Positions 31,837 to 39,804 of a DNA stretch of 39,804 bases are shown piece by piece (position 1 is the first letter of the stretch; each line of letters opens with the position of its first letter). Source of the stretch: Nitrospirota bacterium (GTDB lineage: Bacteria; Nitrospirota; Thermodesulfovibrionia; Thermodesulfovibrionales; UBA6898). The notes under the pieces were generated by a model that ran no database searches, was not told the DNA's origin, and was given only the letters and a program-made list of their open reading frames with translations. Both the position numbers and the translations under genes were made by a program. The stretch lies in NCBI GenBank assembly GCA_016217675.1, contig JACRHC010000061.1:1-39804 (forward strand). The letters run 5' to 3'.

Positions 31837-32817
31837 TCATCGCTTGCCGTGCAGTTTCTTTTCCCATTCCCAGGCTGTCTTAATAATATATGCAAGGTCA
31901 TCGTGGATAGGCTTCCAGCCAAGCTCCTTGCTGATACTCAATGAATCAGCAACAAGGGCAGGAGGATCGCCATCCCTCCTGTCGACTTCCCTGACCGGAA
32001 AATCAATACCGGTAATCTGCTTCACCATCTGAACAACTTCCCGCACGGAATACCCATGGCCATAGCCGCAATTAAAAACCCTGCTCGCCCCTCCGCCGGA
32101 GAGATGTTCGAGGGCAAGCATGTGAGCATGAATCAGGTCGTCGATATGGATATAGTCGCGAATGCAGGTGCCGTCGGGCGTATCATAGTCAGTACCGAAA
32201 ATACTCAATTCCTTGCGCATGCCGATGGCTGTCCTCAGTGAAACCGTAATAAGATGAGTCGCATCCTTTGACCTCTGTCCAAGCCTCACAAGAGGATCAG
32301 CGCCAGCCACATTAAAATACCGGAGCGCCACGTGCCTGAGCCTCCCGCTTCTGCTAACATCATGCAATACCTGTTCAACCATGCATTTTGAGGCTCCGTA
32401 AGGATTAATCGGCAGGAGAAGTGATTCCTCTGCTACAGGGACCCGGTTCGGAATACCATACACAGCTGCTGTCGAAGAAAAGATAAATTTATCCACGCCA
32501 TGTCCGATGCAGGCCTCGATAAGATTCAGGGCATTGACAAAGTTGTTCCTGTAGTATTTAGCCGGTTCCCTGACAGACTCGTCCACCACAATATATGCCG
32601 CAAAATGGGCAACGGCATCGAACTTCTCTGAGAGAAAGAGCTCATCCAGCATTGCCCTGTCAGCGAGATCAGCCACGACCAGTCTGCCGTACAGCACTGA
32701 TTCCCTGAACCCTGTACACAGGTTATCGAGAATAACCACATCGTGCCCCTTCTCCCCAAGCGTCCTAACCATATGGCTCCCGATATACCCTGCGCCGCCT
32801 GTAACGAGAATCTTCAT
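31837..32817 (-). CDS. galE: UDP-glucose 4-epimerase
   Basis: 326 residues, the standard size. The N-terminal NAD-binding motif is TGGAGYIGSH. The SDR catalytic elements are Ser in FSSTAAVYG and the Y-x-x-x-K pair in NPYGASK. GalE-specific stretches include RYFNVAGA, GTCIRDYIHIDDL and NCGYGHGYSV. It interconverts UDP-glucose and UDP-galactose in the cytoplasm and would supply precursors for the neighbouring polysaccharide genes. It is transcribed against them and has its own start at 32817. Confidence 0.95.
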   Translation of the reverse strand: MKILVTGGAGYIGSHMVRTLGEKGHDVVILDNLCTGFRESVLYGRLVVADLADRAMLDELFLSEKFDAVAHFAAYIVVDESVREPAKYYRNNFVNALNLIEACIGHGVDKFIFSSTAAVYGIPNRVPVAEESLLLPINPYGASKCMVEQVLHDVSRSGRLRHVALRYFNVAGADPLVRLGQRSKDATHLITVSLRTAIGMRKELSIFGTDYDTPDGTCIRDYIHIDDLIHAHMLALEHLSGGGASRVFNCGYGHGYSVREVVQMVKQITGIDFPVREVDRRDGDPPALVADSLSISKELGWKPIHDDLAYIIKTAWEWEKKLHGKR

Positions 32818-32921
32818 AACCCTGAGTTTCTGCCCTCCGCGTTCAAAAGTAACGCTACTTTACCATTAATACGCGGACGATTTCCTGTTCTGCTCCCCCT
32901 GAACTCCGAAAAAATTGCTTT

Positions 32922-32949
32922 TTGAAGCGCCTTTTTTTTATTCTAAATA
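32922..32949 (+). promoter_or_regulatory. Candidate promoter for the IscA-like/hemB pair
   Basis: TTGAAG (32922-32927) and TAAATA (32944-32949) are 16 bases apart, upstream of the Shine-Dalgarno GGAGG (32962-32966), in the 154-base gap between divergent galE and the IscA-like gene. The spacing is slightly short and the match modest. Confidence 0.35.
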
Positions 32950-32971
32950 AAATCATTTTACGGAGGTTACT

Positions 32972-33313
32972 GTGTTGAAAATTTCTGATAATGCTGCTGA
33001 AAAGGCAAAAGAGATCCTTAAGGCTGAAGGCAAAGAAGGCTGGGGATTGAGAATATTCGTTCAGGGCGGAGGCTGTTGCGGCCCAAGCTACGGCATGGAT
33101 ATTGACGAAAAAGCTGCTGCAGGAGACCAGACCGTTGAGCAGAACGGCCTGAAGGTCTTTGTCAATGACGAGACATTCGCAAGTCTGACCGACAAGGAGA
33201 TCGACTTCATCAAGACCGAGCAGGGTGAAGGCTTTGTGATCAATAACCTTGGCGGGGCCGCGCCCTCATGCGGCACAGGCTGCGGTTCCAGTTGCGGCAG
33301 CAGCTGCGACTAA
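32972..33313 (+). CDS. IscA/HesB-like iron-sulfur carrier with extra Cys-rich tail
   Basis: 113 residues from a GTG at 32972 (GGAGG five bases before). The A-type fold is recognisable from [30 protein letters not shown] and the [14 protein letters not shown] region. The usual C-terminal C-G-C ligand pair is replaced by a longer tail with repeated Cys and Gly/Ser ([15 protein letters not shown]), offering five thiols. Such proteins hold or deliver iron-sulfur clusters or iron. It is followed by hemB after ten bases, possibly one operon. Confidence 0.8.
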   Translation: MLKISDNAAEKAKEILKAEGKEGWGLRIFVQGGGCCGPSYGMDIDEKAAAGDQTVEQNGLKVFVNDETFASLTDKEIDFIKTEQGEGFVINNLGGAAPSCGTGCGSSCGSSCD

Positions 33314-33323
33314 TAATCATCCC

Positions 33324-34295
33324 GTGTTTCCGTATCAGAGACCGAGAAGGCTCAGAAAGAACGCTACGATCCGGAGGATGGTGAGGGAAACCTCACTTTC
33401 TCCGGATAACTTCATCTATCCGCTTTTCATCACGTATGGCAGGAATGTCCGCAAAGAGATTAAGTCCATGCCCGGCTGCTATCAGGAGTCTGTTGATATG
33501 GCGGTCAAGCATGCTAAGGAGGTTTTTTCCCTCGGCATACCTGCGGTGATCCTCTTCGGCATTCCTGAACACAAGGATGAGATCGGCTCCGGGGCCTTTG
33601 ACCCCCACGGCGAGGTGCAGAAGGCGATCAGGGCCATTAAGAATAAAGTGCCTGATCTCTATGTCATTACCGATGTCTGCATGTGCGAATATACGAGCCA
33701 CGGCCACTGCGGCATAGTAAAAAACGGCGATGTCCAGAATGATCCGACCCTTGAGCTGTTGGCCAGAGAAGCGGTCTCCCATGCAGAGGCGGGCGCAGAC
33801 ATGGTCGCACCCTCTGACATGATGGACAACAGGGTGGAGGCGATCAGGCTGGCCCTTGACGAGGAAGGCTTCTCTGAGCTCCCGATCATGAGCTATGCTG
33901 CAAAATATGCCTCTGCCTTTTACGGCCCTTTCAGGGAAGCTGCAGAATCAACCCCCCAGTTTGGAGATCGTCGTTCATACCAGATGGATCCGGCAAACAG
34001 GAGAGAGGCGCTCAAGGAAGTGGCGCTTGATGTCGAGGAAGGCGCTGACATCGTGATGGTAAAACCTGCCATGACCTATCTCGACATCATCTCTGATGTA
34101 AAAGAGAGCTTCGAGATCCCGGTTGCTGCGTACAATGTGAGCGGAGAGTATTCCTGCATCAAGGCTGCTGCAAAGATGGGGTGGATTGATGAAGAACGGG
34201 CAATGATGGAACTGCTCACTTCAATTAAGCGCGCAGGTGCTGATCTGATCCTTACCTATTTTGCCAAAGACGCTGCGAAGGTTTTAAACAGATAA
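33324..34295 (+). CDS. hemB: Porphobilinogen synthase (delta-aminolevulinic acid dehydratase)
   Basis: 323 residues from the GTG at 33324, chosen because it gives the canonical HemB opening [12 protein letters not shown]; no strong ribosome site is seen, so coupling to the gene before is likely. The zinc-site cysteines C119, C121 and C129 are in [13 protein letters not shown], and the two active-site lysines in [14 protein letters not shown] and [11 protein letters not shown]. It condenses two aminolevulinates to porphobilinogen in the shared haem, sirohaem and B12 pathway. It is intact and of normal length. Confidence 0.96.
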   Translation: MFPYQRPRRLRKNATIRRMVRETSLSPDNFIYPLFITYGRNVRKEIKSMPGCYQESVDMAVKHAKEVFSLGIPAVILFGIPEHKDEIGSGAFDPHGEVQKAIRAIKNKVPDLYVITDVCMCEYTSHGHCGIVKNGDVQNDPTLELLAREAVSHAEAGADMVAPSDMMDNRVEAIRLALDEEGFSELPIMSYAAKYASAFYGPFREAAESTPQFGDRRSYQMDPANRREALKEVALDVEEGADIVMVKPAMTYLDIISDVKESFEIPVAAYNVSGEYSCIKAAAKMGWIDEERAMMELLTSIKRAGADLILTYFAKDAAKVLNR

Positions 34296-34302
34296 TTGTT
34301 CA

Positions 34303-34318
34303 GCCTCCAATCGGAGGC
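34303..34318. terminator. Short GC-rich hairpin between convergent genes
   Basis: GCCTCC-AATC-GGAGGC forms a perfect 6-bp stem in the 24-base gap between hemB and the histidine kinase. No long T tract follows on either strand, so termination may be weak. Confidence 0.45.
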
Positions 34319-34319
34319 G

Positions 34320-36215
34320 TCAGGCGTGCCGGTCTAAAATCTCCCGTATCTTGATCAAAAGATCGTGCGGAGTAACCGGTTTGGAGATAAAATCCATTTT
34401 CCCTTCCAGCACCCCTTTTGTGCTGATAACATCTGCTGTATATCCGCTGCTGAAGAGTACCTTCATTTGGGGTTTTGTTTTGATAATCTCATCATAGACC
34501 TCTTTCCCGTTCTTCTTAGGCATGATAACATCGAGGATGACAAGTTTGATCCTGTCTTCATTTTCTCTGAACTGATGAAGCGCATCCTCTCCATCTACTG
34601 CTGTTATGACAGTATAGCCGAACCCTTCAAGCACGCTTCGTATAAGGCCTCTGACTTCTTCATTGTCTTCAGCAACCAGTACGGTCTCTTTCCCGCCCCT
34701 CGGTGCCGTCGCTGCAGCAGCTTCAGTTGCTTTACTCATTGCCTCACTCAGGGGCAGATATATCCGGAATGTAGTCCCTTTTCCCAATTCGCTATATACA
34801 CTGATATGACCATTGTGCTGTTTGATTATTCCATAGGCAATGGAAAGGCCGAGTCCTGTTCCCTTGCCTACTTCCTTGGTCGTAAAAAAAGGATCAAAAA
34901 TCTTCTGTTTGGTCTCTTCGTCCATACCAACGCCGGTATCAGTTACAGATATAAGTGCATACAGCCCCGGTTTTTCGATAATGTTTGCTGCAATGTAATC
35001 TTCGCCCAGCTGCACAGTTTCTGTGCTGATCGATAAGTGTCCTCCGTCGGGCATTGCATCCCGCGCATTTGTACAAAGATTCATCAGTACCTGGCCGATC
35101 TGGCCGGGATCAACAACTACAGAGAGCTCCCTGTTCACAAGATACGTTTCGAACTCAACGTCTTCGCCGATAAGTCTGACCAGCATCTTCTCCATGCCCT
35201 TAATGAGCTGATTCAGATCGATCTGCTTCGGGCTTATTACCTGTTTGCGGCTGAATGCAAGGAGCTGCTTTGTCAGATCAGCAGACTTCTCGGAAGAATT
35301 GAGTATCTCGGCCACATACGATTTGAGAGGGCTGTTTTGCTCTATCCGCATATCCAGAAGGCTTGCGTACCCGATAATCGCCTGAAGCATGTTATTGAAA
35401 TCATGGGCAATCCCGCCGGCAAGATGTCCGATAGCCTCCATCTTCTGGGCCTGCAGCAGTTGAGCTTCAAGCTTCTGTCTTTCCGTTTCTGTCCTCTGCC
35501 GCTCCAGATTTCTGTCTTCAATATGGCCAATCATGGAATTAAAATCATCGACCAGTTGCCCCACTTCATCGTCACCCTGTTTTTCAGCTCGCAGCGAAAA
35601 ATCCTGTTGTCGGGATATCTGCCTGGCAGTAGAGGAAAGCGATAAGATCGGCTCTGCTATCAGTCTCTGCATATACGAAATCATTACAAAAAATACCGCC
35701 ATGGAAATGAGCACTACGACAAGCATCATAGAAACAGCAAAAAACCGTACCCTGCTGACCTCCCGCATGTCGTCATAGAGGGCAAGCGACCCGATAACGC
35801 TGCCGGCCATCAGGATATTCTGTCTGACCCTGAGATACCCTTCCGGAGACCTGTCTGTGAGATTGTCAGTGCCCGAATAGCCCTTTGGATAGGCGCCGTA
35901 TGCAGCAAAGACCTTGCCCCCTGCATCCCTCACAACTGCATACTTAACCGAAGGGTTTGCCGACAGGGAATCAAGCACACGATCTGTATCCTCAGGTATC
36001 TGGAAGGCAAGTGATGCCTCGCAATTGCGTGCCGTAACCTGAGCAAGGCTCGCAAGCCCATCTTCATATGATTTTCGAAAATGGTTCATGGTCATGACAT
36101 AGAAGATGATGCATGCAATAAGCACTGCTGCCGATCCGGCGCTCAGCAGGAGCGCCGAAAGCTTCTTCCTGATCGTCATATTGCGAAATGTTATGGCCAG
36201 CTTACTGAGCAGCAT
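34320..36215 (-). CDS. Hybrid sensor histidine kinase (CHASE8-like sensor, HAMP, HisKA, HATPase, REC)
   Basis: 631 residues. Transmembrane segments at about 20-43 and 160-182 frame a periplasmic CHASE8-like region ([27 protein letters not shown]). A HAMP domain and a coiled coil follow, then the H-box [11 protein letters not shown] (His about 270). The ATPase part has [10 protein letters not shown] (N-box), VTDTGVGMD and [12 protein letters not shown]. The C-terminal receiver domain has Asp in [13 protein letters not shown] and Lys in ISKPVTP. It lies three bases after the YfiR-like gene. YfiR-like proteins act as periplasmic partners of CHASE8-type membrane sensors (YfiN), so the kinase probably receives its signal through that partner. 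Confidence 0.92.
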   Translation of the reverse strand: MLLSKLAITFRNMTIRKKLSALLLSAGSAAVLIACIIFYVMTMNHFRKSYEDGLASLAQVTARNCEASLAFQIPEDTDRVLDSLSANPSVKYAVVRDAGGKVFAAYGAYPKGYSGTDNLTDRSPEGYLRVRQNILMAGSVIGSLALYDDMREVSRVRFFAVSMMLVVVLISMAVFFVMISYMQRLIAEPILSLSSTARQISRQQDFSLRAEKQGDDEVGQLVDDFNSMIGHIEDRNLERQRTETERQKLEAQLLQAQKMEAIGHLAGGIAHDFNNMLQAIIGYASLLDMRIEQNSPLKSYVAEILNSSEKSADLTKQLLAFSRKQVISPKQIDLNQLIKGMEKMLVRLIGEDVEFETYLVNRELSVVVDPGQIGQVLMNLCTNARDAMPDGGHLSISTETVQLGEDYIAANIIEKPGLYALISVTDTGVGMDEETKQKIFDPFFTTKEVGKGTGLGLSIAYGIIKQHNGHISVYSELGKGTTFRIYLPLSEAMSKATEAAAATAPRGGKETVLVAEDNEEVRGLIRSVLEGFGYTVITAVDGEDALHQFRENEDRIKLVILDVIMPKKNGKEVYDEIIKTKPQMKVLFSSGYTADVISTKGVLEGKMDFISKPVTPHDLLIKIREILDRHA

Positions 36216-36218
36216 GGA

Positions 36219-36872
36219 TCAGCGCCCCTCCACGATCTTCACCGCAATACTGAGCAGCTGCGAACTAAAGCGCAACCCTGCCCTGTCCGCAGCAGTCCGG
36301 TTGATTGACCAGCGGATCTTTCCACCGCTCCGCACAAGATTGATCATGCCCCCTGACAAAAGAAAATTCTCACTGTCAGCCACGGTAAGCACCGGTGCAT
36401 TGCCAAGGCCGGCAACAATCTTTCTGAAATTACCCTTTTCTGAGGAGCTTACAAACAGAAGATTGCAGGTAGTCAGATCCATGTCAGCTTCGTAATCCCC
36501 GTAATGGACAATCCTTACCGGTTTCATCCCGCTTTTCTGAATATCTGACTGCAGGTCTTCCAGCGCCGTTCCGAACGGCGATTCACCGACAATACCGATC
36601 ACCATGGTACCGTCTTTTGAAACAACACTTTTTGAATCAGGCCACTGGACAAACTGAAGGAAATTATAGAGGTAGACCGCCTTGAGTTCATATTCCTTAA
36701 CTGCCTGCTGCTGGGCGTAGCTGACCCGCTGAAGCGGTGCTGCACAGACAACGGTGACCAGAAGAGAGAGAAGTACTGCCAGAAGTGCGAAATTGCCAAA
36801 ACCTGTCAGAGAATGCCTCTTCAAGGCTGTCTGTTGAGAAGCATCAGCAATCAAAACTGTATAATGCTGCAT
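36219..36872 (-). CDS. YfiR/DUF4154-family periplasmic protein
   Basis: 217 residues with an N-terminal signal or membrane segment (FALLAVLLSLLVTVVCA). The family pattern is complete: YELKAVYLYNFLQFVQWP, IGIVGESPFG, CNLLFVSSSE, PVLTVADSENFLLSGGMINL and a C-terminal RFSSQLLSIA. In Pseudomonas, YfiR represses the diguanylate cyclase YfiN from the periplasm. Here the downstream partner is a histidine kinase instead. The start codon overlaps the stop of the TonB-dependent receptor by one base (TGATG on the minus strand), tying the three genes together. Confidence 0.88.
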   Translation of the reverse strand: MQHYTVLIADASQQTALKRHSLTGFGNFALLAVLLSLLVTVVCAAPLQRVSYAQQQAVKEYELKAVYLYNFLQFVQWPDSKSVVSKDGTMVIGIVGESPFGTALEDLQSDIQKSGMKPVRIVHYGDYEADMDLTTCNLLFVSSSEKGNFRKIVAGLGNAPVLTVADSENFLLSGGMINLVRSGGKIRWSINRTAADRAGLRFSSQLLSIAVKIVEGR

Positions 36873-38956
36873 CAGAAATGATATCTCAGTTCAGCCCAGA
36901 AGCTGCGGTGCTCCATCGGAAAGTCGTTCGGAATAGCGGCAGGTCCCGGTTCGCGTATATCAGAGTCAAAAAGATTCCGGACAGCAACGGCTAAGTCCCA
37001 ATGTCTGGCAATATTTTTCTTTCTGAGAGTCAGGTTCACGAGATCGTAATCCTTGATATCAGGACGGATATCGCCAACTGCCCTGTGCCTGCCCCCTATC
37101 CAGAAATACTGACCATCCAGAGACCAGCCTGGCATGAACTTCCAGTTGGCATTAGCATAGAATTTTGCCGTCGGAACATCCGGCACAACTGCGCCCGTCT
37201 TTGCATCCGTAGACCTCTGGTATGAAAAGTTTGCACGGAACCTGAGGGCGTCGGTTGCCTGCCACTCCGACTCAATCTCAACACCCTGCCCCTCCTGATC
37301 ACGGGCATTCTGCGCTGTCTTTGAAGTCGCAGGCGCCGGATCAGACACATAATCGATCAGGCCGCTGATCCGGTAATTAAAGAGATTCAGGCCTAATCTC
37401 ATATTTTTTGTCGGGCGGTAGTCAAAGGCAACCTCGTAAGTATCAATTGCTTCCGGTTCAAGATTCGTATTGCCGAGTATCGCCGGATTATTCTGGTTGT
37501 GCAGTTCGGAAAATGCCGGGGCCCTGAATGCCCTGCCATACATAAGCTTTGCTGTCAGCTCAGGAGTTGCGCTCCATACCAGTGCAATCCTTGGGTTGAT
37601 TGCACCTCCGAAGTCAGAATAACGGTCATATCTGACCCCTGAGGTCAGTTCCCAGTTTTTTGCAAAGGACCATTCGTCCTGTATCCCAGTGTAAAACATG
37701 CTGCGGTGCTGATCCTTCATATATACATAAGGCGTATCCGAAATATCGACAAGCGGGCCGAACTGGACCGGCACACCTGAACCATAATTCTTGTGCTGAA
37801 AGGTATCAGTAGTATAATAGTTTGTTCCTAACGACAGCCTGACCCTGTGATCGGCAAAACCGCGATAATCGCCTCCCAGTTCAAGGCCGCTGCTGAATTC
37901 CACACCTCCGGGCTGTCCAATCATTTTGCGAACATGTTCAGGCAAAAAATAAAAAGTATTTTCGAAACGTCCGAATGTGCCGCTCACCGTTGCGGTCAGG
38001 TCAAAATCCTGCAGAAGATCTTTTTCCTTATAGCTAAGTGAGCTCAGCAATAAAAAATTATTGGTATTGCTCTTCCCATCATTCAGAATATTGCTAATAC
38101 CGGCGCCTAATCCATTATCGATCATCCAGCTGTTATGAATCCTGAATGTGAATTTTCCCTTCCGTGCCAACATACTGGCATTTAACGTTTCATAGTGTGT
38201 GTCAAGAGGGCCGGGGGCAAGAGATGGGCGCCCGCTGCCAAGAGCATCTTTTTCTATTATCCGTTTTCGGTCACCATCTCCTTTTGCGTATTCAGCGCCG
38301 AGCGCGACATCCCAACCCTTATAGGTGCCGCCATGCTGTGCCCATGCATCATAACTGCCAAAGGAGCCTCCCCGCGCACCAAAGTTTGTGCCGTTAATAT
38401 CGCCACTGTCCTTGGTTATTATATTGATAGCGCCTGCAAAGGCATCAGCCCCAAGCACAGCAGAGCCAGGTCCCCGGATGATCTCTATCCTCGATATCAT
38501 CGACACGGGCATTCTTAAGACAAAAGGTTTCGCTCCATTAGAGTTTATCTTTAACGGCAGCCCGTCAATCAGCAGAAGCACCTGCGGATTAAGCTGAGTA
38601 TAAATGCCTCGGATGCTCCATATAGGTGAAAAGATATTGGAGCCGCCAGGCTGAACATGCAGGCCGGGAACGATTTCAAGAATCTCATCCAGAGTGGTCG
38701 CGCCCATTTCCTCGATATCATGGGCAGTAATAACCGTTGCTACAGACGGTGCGAGCTTCAGCGGCCTTGAGGTGCCCGTTGCAAGCGATACTTCGAGTTC
38801 CACCAGCTCTGCGAGACCTTTTTTCAGGAGACTTGACATTGCCAACGGTTCAGAGGAGGGAGCACCCCAGGCAAAGACAGGCATGAGCAAAAAAACCATA
38901 GGAAGACAATAAATCCAATGCAAACGCTCACCAGCTGTATGTATCGATCTTATCAT
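36872..38956 (-). CDS. TonB-dependent outer-membrane receptor
   Basis: 694 residues. Signal segment (IYCLPMVFLLMPVFAWGA), then a plug domain with SVATVITAHDIEEMGATTLD, VPGLHV, then VLLLIDGLPL and IEIIRGPGSAVLGADAFAG. The 22-stranded barrel occupies the rest, including RAFRAPAFSELHNQNNP and NLEPEAIDTYEVAFDY, and ends in an aromatic residue (AELRYHF). It imports, or only senses, a ligand such as a siderophore, cobalamin or saccharide at the cost of the proton gradient through TonB; no TonB/ExbBD genes are here. It is the first gene of the receptor-YfiR-kinase operon. The ligand is unknown. Confidence 0.93.
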   Translation of the reverse strand: MIRSIHTAGERLHWIYCLPMVFLLMPVFAWGAPSSEPLAMSSLLKKGLAELVELEVSLATGTSRPLKLAPSVATVITAHDIEEMGATTLDEILEIVPGLHVQPGGSNIFSPIWSIRGIYTQLNPQVLLLIDGLPLKINSNGAKPFVLRMPVSMISRIEIIRGPGSAVLGADAFAGAINIITKDSGDINGTNFGARGGSFGSYDAWAQHGGTYKGWDVALGAEYAKGDGDRKRIIEKDALGSGRPSLAPGPLDTHYETLNASMLARKGKFTFRIHNSWMIDNGLGAGISNILNDGKSNTNNFLLLSSLSYKEKDLLQDFDLTATVSGTFGRFENTFYFLPEHVRKMIGQPGGVEFSSGLELGGDYRGFADHRVRLSLGTNYYTTDTFQHKNYGSGVPVQFGPLVDISDTPYVYMKDQHRSMFYTGIQDEWSFAKNWELTSGVRYDRYSDFGGAINPRIALVWSATPELTAKLMYGRAFRAPAFSELHNQNNPAILGNTNLEPEAIDTYEVAFDYRPTKNMRLGLNLFNYRISGLIDYVSDPAPATSKTAQNARDQEGQGVEIESEWQATDALRFRANFSYQRSTDAKTGAVVPDVPTAKFYANANWKFMPGWSLDGQYFWIGGRHRAVGDIRPDIKDYDLVNLTLRKKNIARHWDLAVAVRNLFDSDIREPGPAAIPNDFPMEHRSFWAELRYHF

Positions 38957-39102
38957 GATCCCCGCAATATTCAGTATTCAACAGCAATTGTTACCTATTA
39001 GAATACTATGACAGGTTTCGAAGATACAAGCAGGCAGCTATCCTATCCAGACGGTATTTGTAAAATCCTTCGTCCCTTCAACGATATGGTGTAGTCAATT
39101 AC

Positions 39103-39131
39103 TGGAGGGGAGGAGTGCGAATCGAACACAC
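39103..39131 (-). other. tRNA 3'-end-like fragment (possible attachment-site remnant)
   Basis: On the minus strand this reads GTGTG-TTCGATT-CGCAC, a 5-bp T stem with the standard seven-base T loop, then TCCTCCCC, one base and CCA. The eight acceptor bases plus five T-stem bases would fit a selenocysteine-type tRNA. The complementary 5' acceptor strand is not found upstream, so no whole tRNA is present. It lies 29 bases beyond the comEC stop. Confidence 0.4.
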
Positions 39132-39159
39132 AACAGCCATTATATGACGAACAGCCCCA

Positions 39160-39411
39160 TCACCAGGTGCTGAGTATCCTCTTTACATTCTTCACTTCCT
39201 TTGCCCACGTATCAGCCTTTTCCAGTGCATAGTCATGATAGGTCTTCACCCGCAGCTCTCCAGCCGTTTCTGTAATCTTAACCGCTCCATCCTGATCGGT
39301 TCTGCAGACACGCTTCCCCGATAAGGCATCCAGCATCTCGGGCCGTGGATGTCCAAAGGCGTTGTCCCTTCCGACGGATATAACAGCAACAGACGGCGAT
39401 ATCTCAAGAAG
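39160..39411 (-). pseudogene. comEC: comEC 3' fragment, cut off by transposon insertion
   Basis: About 83 residues at the C-terminus of a ComEC/Rec2-type DNA-uptake channel: LLEISPSVAVISVGRDNAFG, HPRPEMLDAL and RVCRTDQDGAVKI are landmarks of its cytoplasmic beta-lactamase-like domain. The open frame begins at an ATG at 39423, but its first four codons (Met-Glu-Leu-Thr) are contributed by the transposon terminus. ComEC homology begins exactly at 39411, adjacent to the TGT at 39412. The rest of the gene must lie beyond the transposon or be lost. Without it the fragment cannot function. Confidence 0.8.
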
Positions 39412-39419
39412 TGTCAATT

Positions 39420-39547
39420 CCATAAGTTAATGAGAATATAATGGCAAAAAAAGGACTAAAAACCTTCTTTTTACATAAGATAATGCGAATAATTACATAA
39501 GAGAGTGAGATCAGTTAGGATAAATACACAAGACGATGAGAACAGTT
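39420..39547 (+). repeat. Four 22-bp repeats, putative TnsB-binding sites
   Basis: Copies at 39420-39441, 39473-39494, 39495-39516 and 39526-39547 share the pattern ACAYAAGANRRTGAGAWCAGTT. The first two are more diverged. A weaker fifth match begins near 39619. The close packing of copies 2-4 is like the right end of Tn7. Confidence 0.75.
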
Positions 39548-39654
39548 GGAGCGAATTGCAAAACATTCATGCAGTTTGGCAAAAGTAATATAGGAGTATG
39601 CCCTCAAGTAGAAAAAACACACAAGTTGATTGCAAGCCCTAAGGTGATTGAACA

Positions 39655-39804
39655 ATGCCTGTGAGAAAGATACCAAGAAATTACCGGAACATTACAGGAG
39701 CAGTATCCCGGTCCAATGGCGACCCCATGGTCAGATACGAGTCTGCCCTGGAGAGAGACTTCTACGAGCTCCTGGATTTCGATATTAATGTCCGCAGCTA
39801 TGAA
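39655..39804 (+). CDS. tnsA: TnsA-like transposon endonuclease, N-terminal fragment (3' end outside window)
   Basis: 50 residues are visible from the ATG at 39655, preceded by AAGGTGA. MPVRKIPRNYRNITGAVSRS and YESALERDFYELLDFD are the typical opening of Tn7-family TnsA, whose endonuclease domain cuts the 5' ends of the transposon so that it moves by cut-and-paste together with TnsB. The Glu residues in YESALERDF include the first catalytic acid region. The remaining catalytic residues are beyond the window. The repeat array directly upstream confirms the assignment. Confidence 0.85.
   Translation, partial: MPVRKIPRNYRNITGAVSRSNGDPMVRYESALERDFYELLDFDINVRSYE

Larger units (their letters stand above)
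39412..39804 (+). mobile_element. Tn7-like transposon, right end and first gene (continues beyond window)
   Basis: The terminus starts TGTCAATT (39412-39419) followed immediately by the first 22-base repeat, the same 8 + 22 layout as the ends of Tn7. Further repeats and the tnsA start follow, as on the right end of Tn7. AGAAG at 39407-39411 is the expected position of a 5-base target duplication; its other copy lies outside the window. It interrupts comEC. Confidence 0.82.

Noticed and set aside
33249..33323. Upstream extension of hemB
   Set aside because: The extra codons overlap the IscA-like tail in another frame and are Ala/Pro-rich, unlike HemB; the GTG at 33324 gives the canonical N-terminus.
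34365..35036. 223-codon plus-strand frame
   Set aside because: Antisense to the receiver and ATPase domains of the hybrid kinase, whose motifs are unambiguous.
39103..39190. Complete tRNA gene on the minus strand
   Set aside because: No 5' acceptor strand complementary to the 3' end, and no D or anticodon arm; the region runs into the comEC stop.
39420..39547. Repeat array considered as a CRISPR
   Set aside because: Repeats are diverged, two are directly adjacent, and spacing is irregular. The position at a TGT terminus before tnsA fits TnsB sites.

Overview
The window looks like a chromosomal segment of a Gram-negative, probably anaerobic or microaerophilic bacterium. The pointers are a B12-dependent ribonucleotide reductase tail, a flavodiiron oxygen/NO reductase, a TonB-dependent receptor, a Wza/Wzc-type polysaccharide export set and many phosphorelay genes. 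The mix feels like Nitrospirota or a deltaproteobacterial lineage, but that is an impression from gene content, not a phylogenetic result.

Layout. (1) 2-384: end of nrdJ and a perfectly palindromic bidirectional terminator. (2) 400-4931: an AT-richer accessory island. It holds a two-gene SIR2-like + DUF262 operon (candidate anti-phage pair), a tandemly duplicated and decayed DNA methyltransferase, a ParE/RelE-type toxin-antitoxin pair whose 59-residue antitoxin is easily overlooked, and a VapBC pair. Both toxin-antitoxin pairs have an inverted-repeat operator candidate in front. (3) 5098-11800: housekeeping and signalling genes: flavodiiron protein coupled to a rhomboid-like membrane protein, AEC transporter, small exported protein, REC-REC-HPt protein facing a single REC protein, patatin-like lipoprotein, a MITE-like element and a PPC/DUF296 protein. 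(4) 11845-12387: a GspG-like pseudopilin on the minus strand. (5) 12724-24314: the most unusual region. A giant (about 2580 aa) surface protein ends in a C25 (gingipain-type) protease domain. It is followed almost without gap by a PqqD-like protein, a radical SAM/SPASM enzyme, a 56-residue Cys-containing peptide that looks like a RiPP precursor, an HPr-kinase-like ATPase and a SipW-type signal peptidase fused to a Cys-rich tandem-repeat domain. (6) 24423-32817: exopolysaccharide genes (beta-barrel, Wza, Wzc/BY-kinase, Wzy/WaaL with TPRs) and convergent galE. (7) 32972-34295: an IscA/HesB-like protein and hemB. (8) 34320-38956 (minus): a TonB-dependent receptor, YfiR-like protein and hybrid histidine kinase that read as one sensing operon. 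(9) 39103-39804: a tRNA 3'-end-like fragment, the 3' remnant of comEC, and the precise end of a Tn7-like transposon. The transposon starts with TGT at 39412, carries TnsB-type 22-bp repeats, and the start of tnsA runs off the window.

How it fits together. The region from 12724 to 24314 can be read as a peptide-modification system: recognition domain (PqqD), modifying enzyme (radical SAM/SPASM), substrate (56-aa peptide ending in Ser), a kinase-like protein and one or two proteases, placed beside envelope polysaccharide genes. The left island is a defence/stress cluster, and the right edge is an active or recent transposon insertion that has broken comEC.
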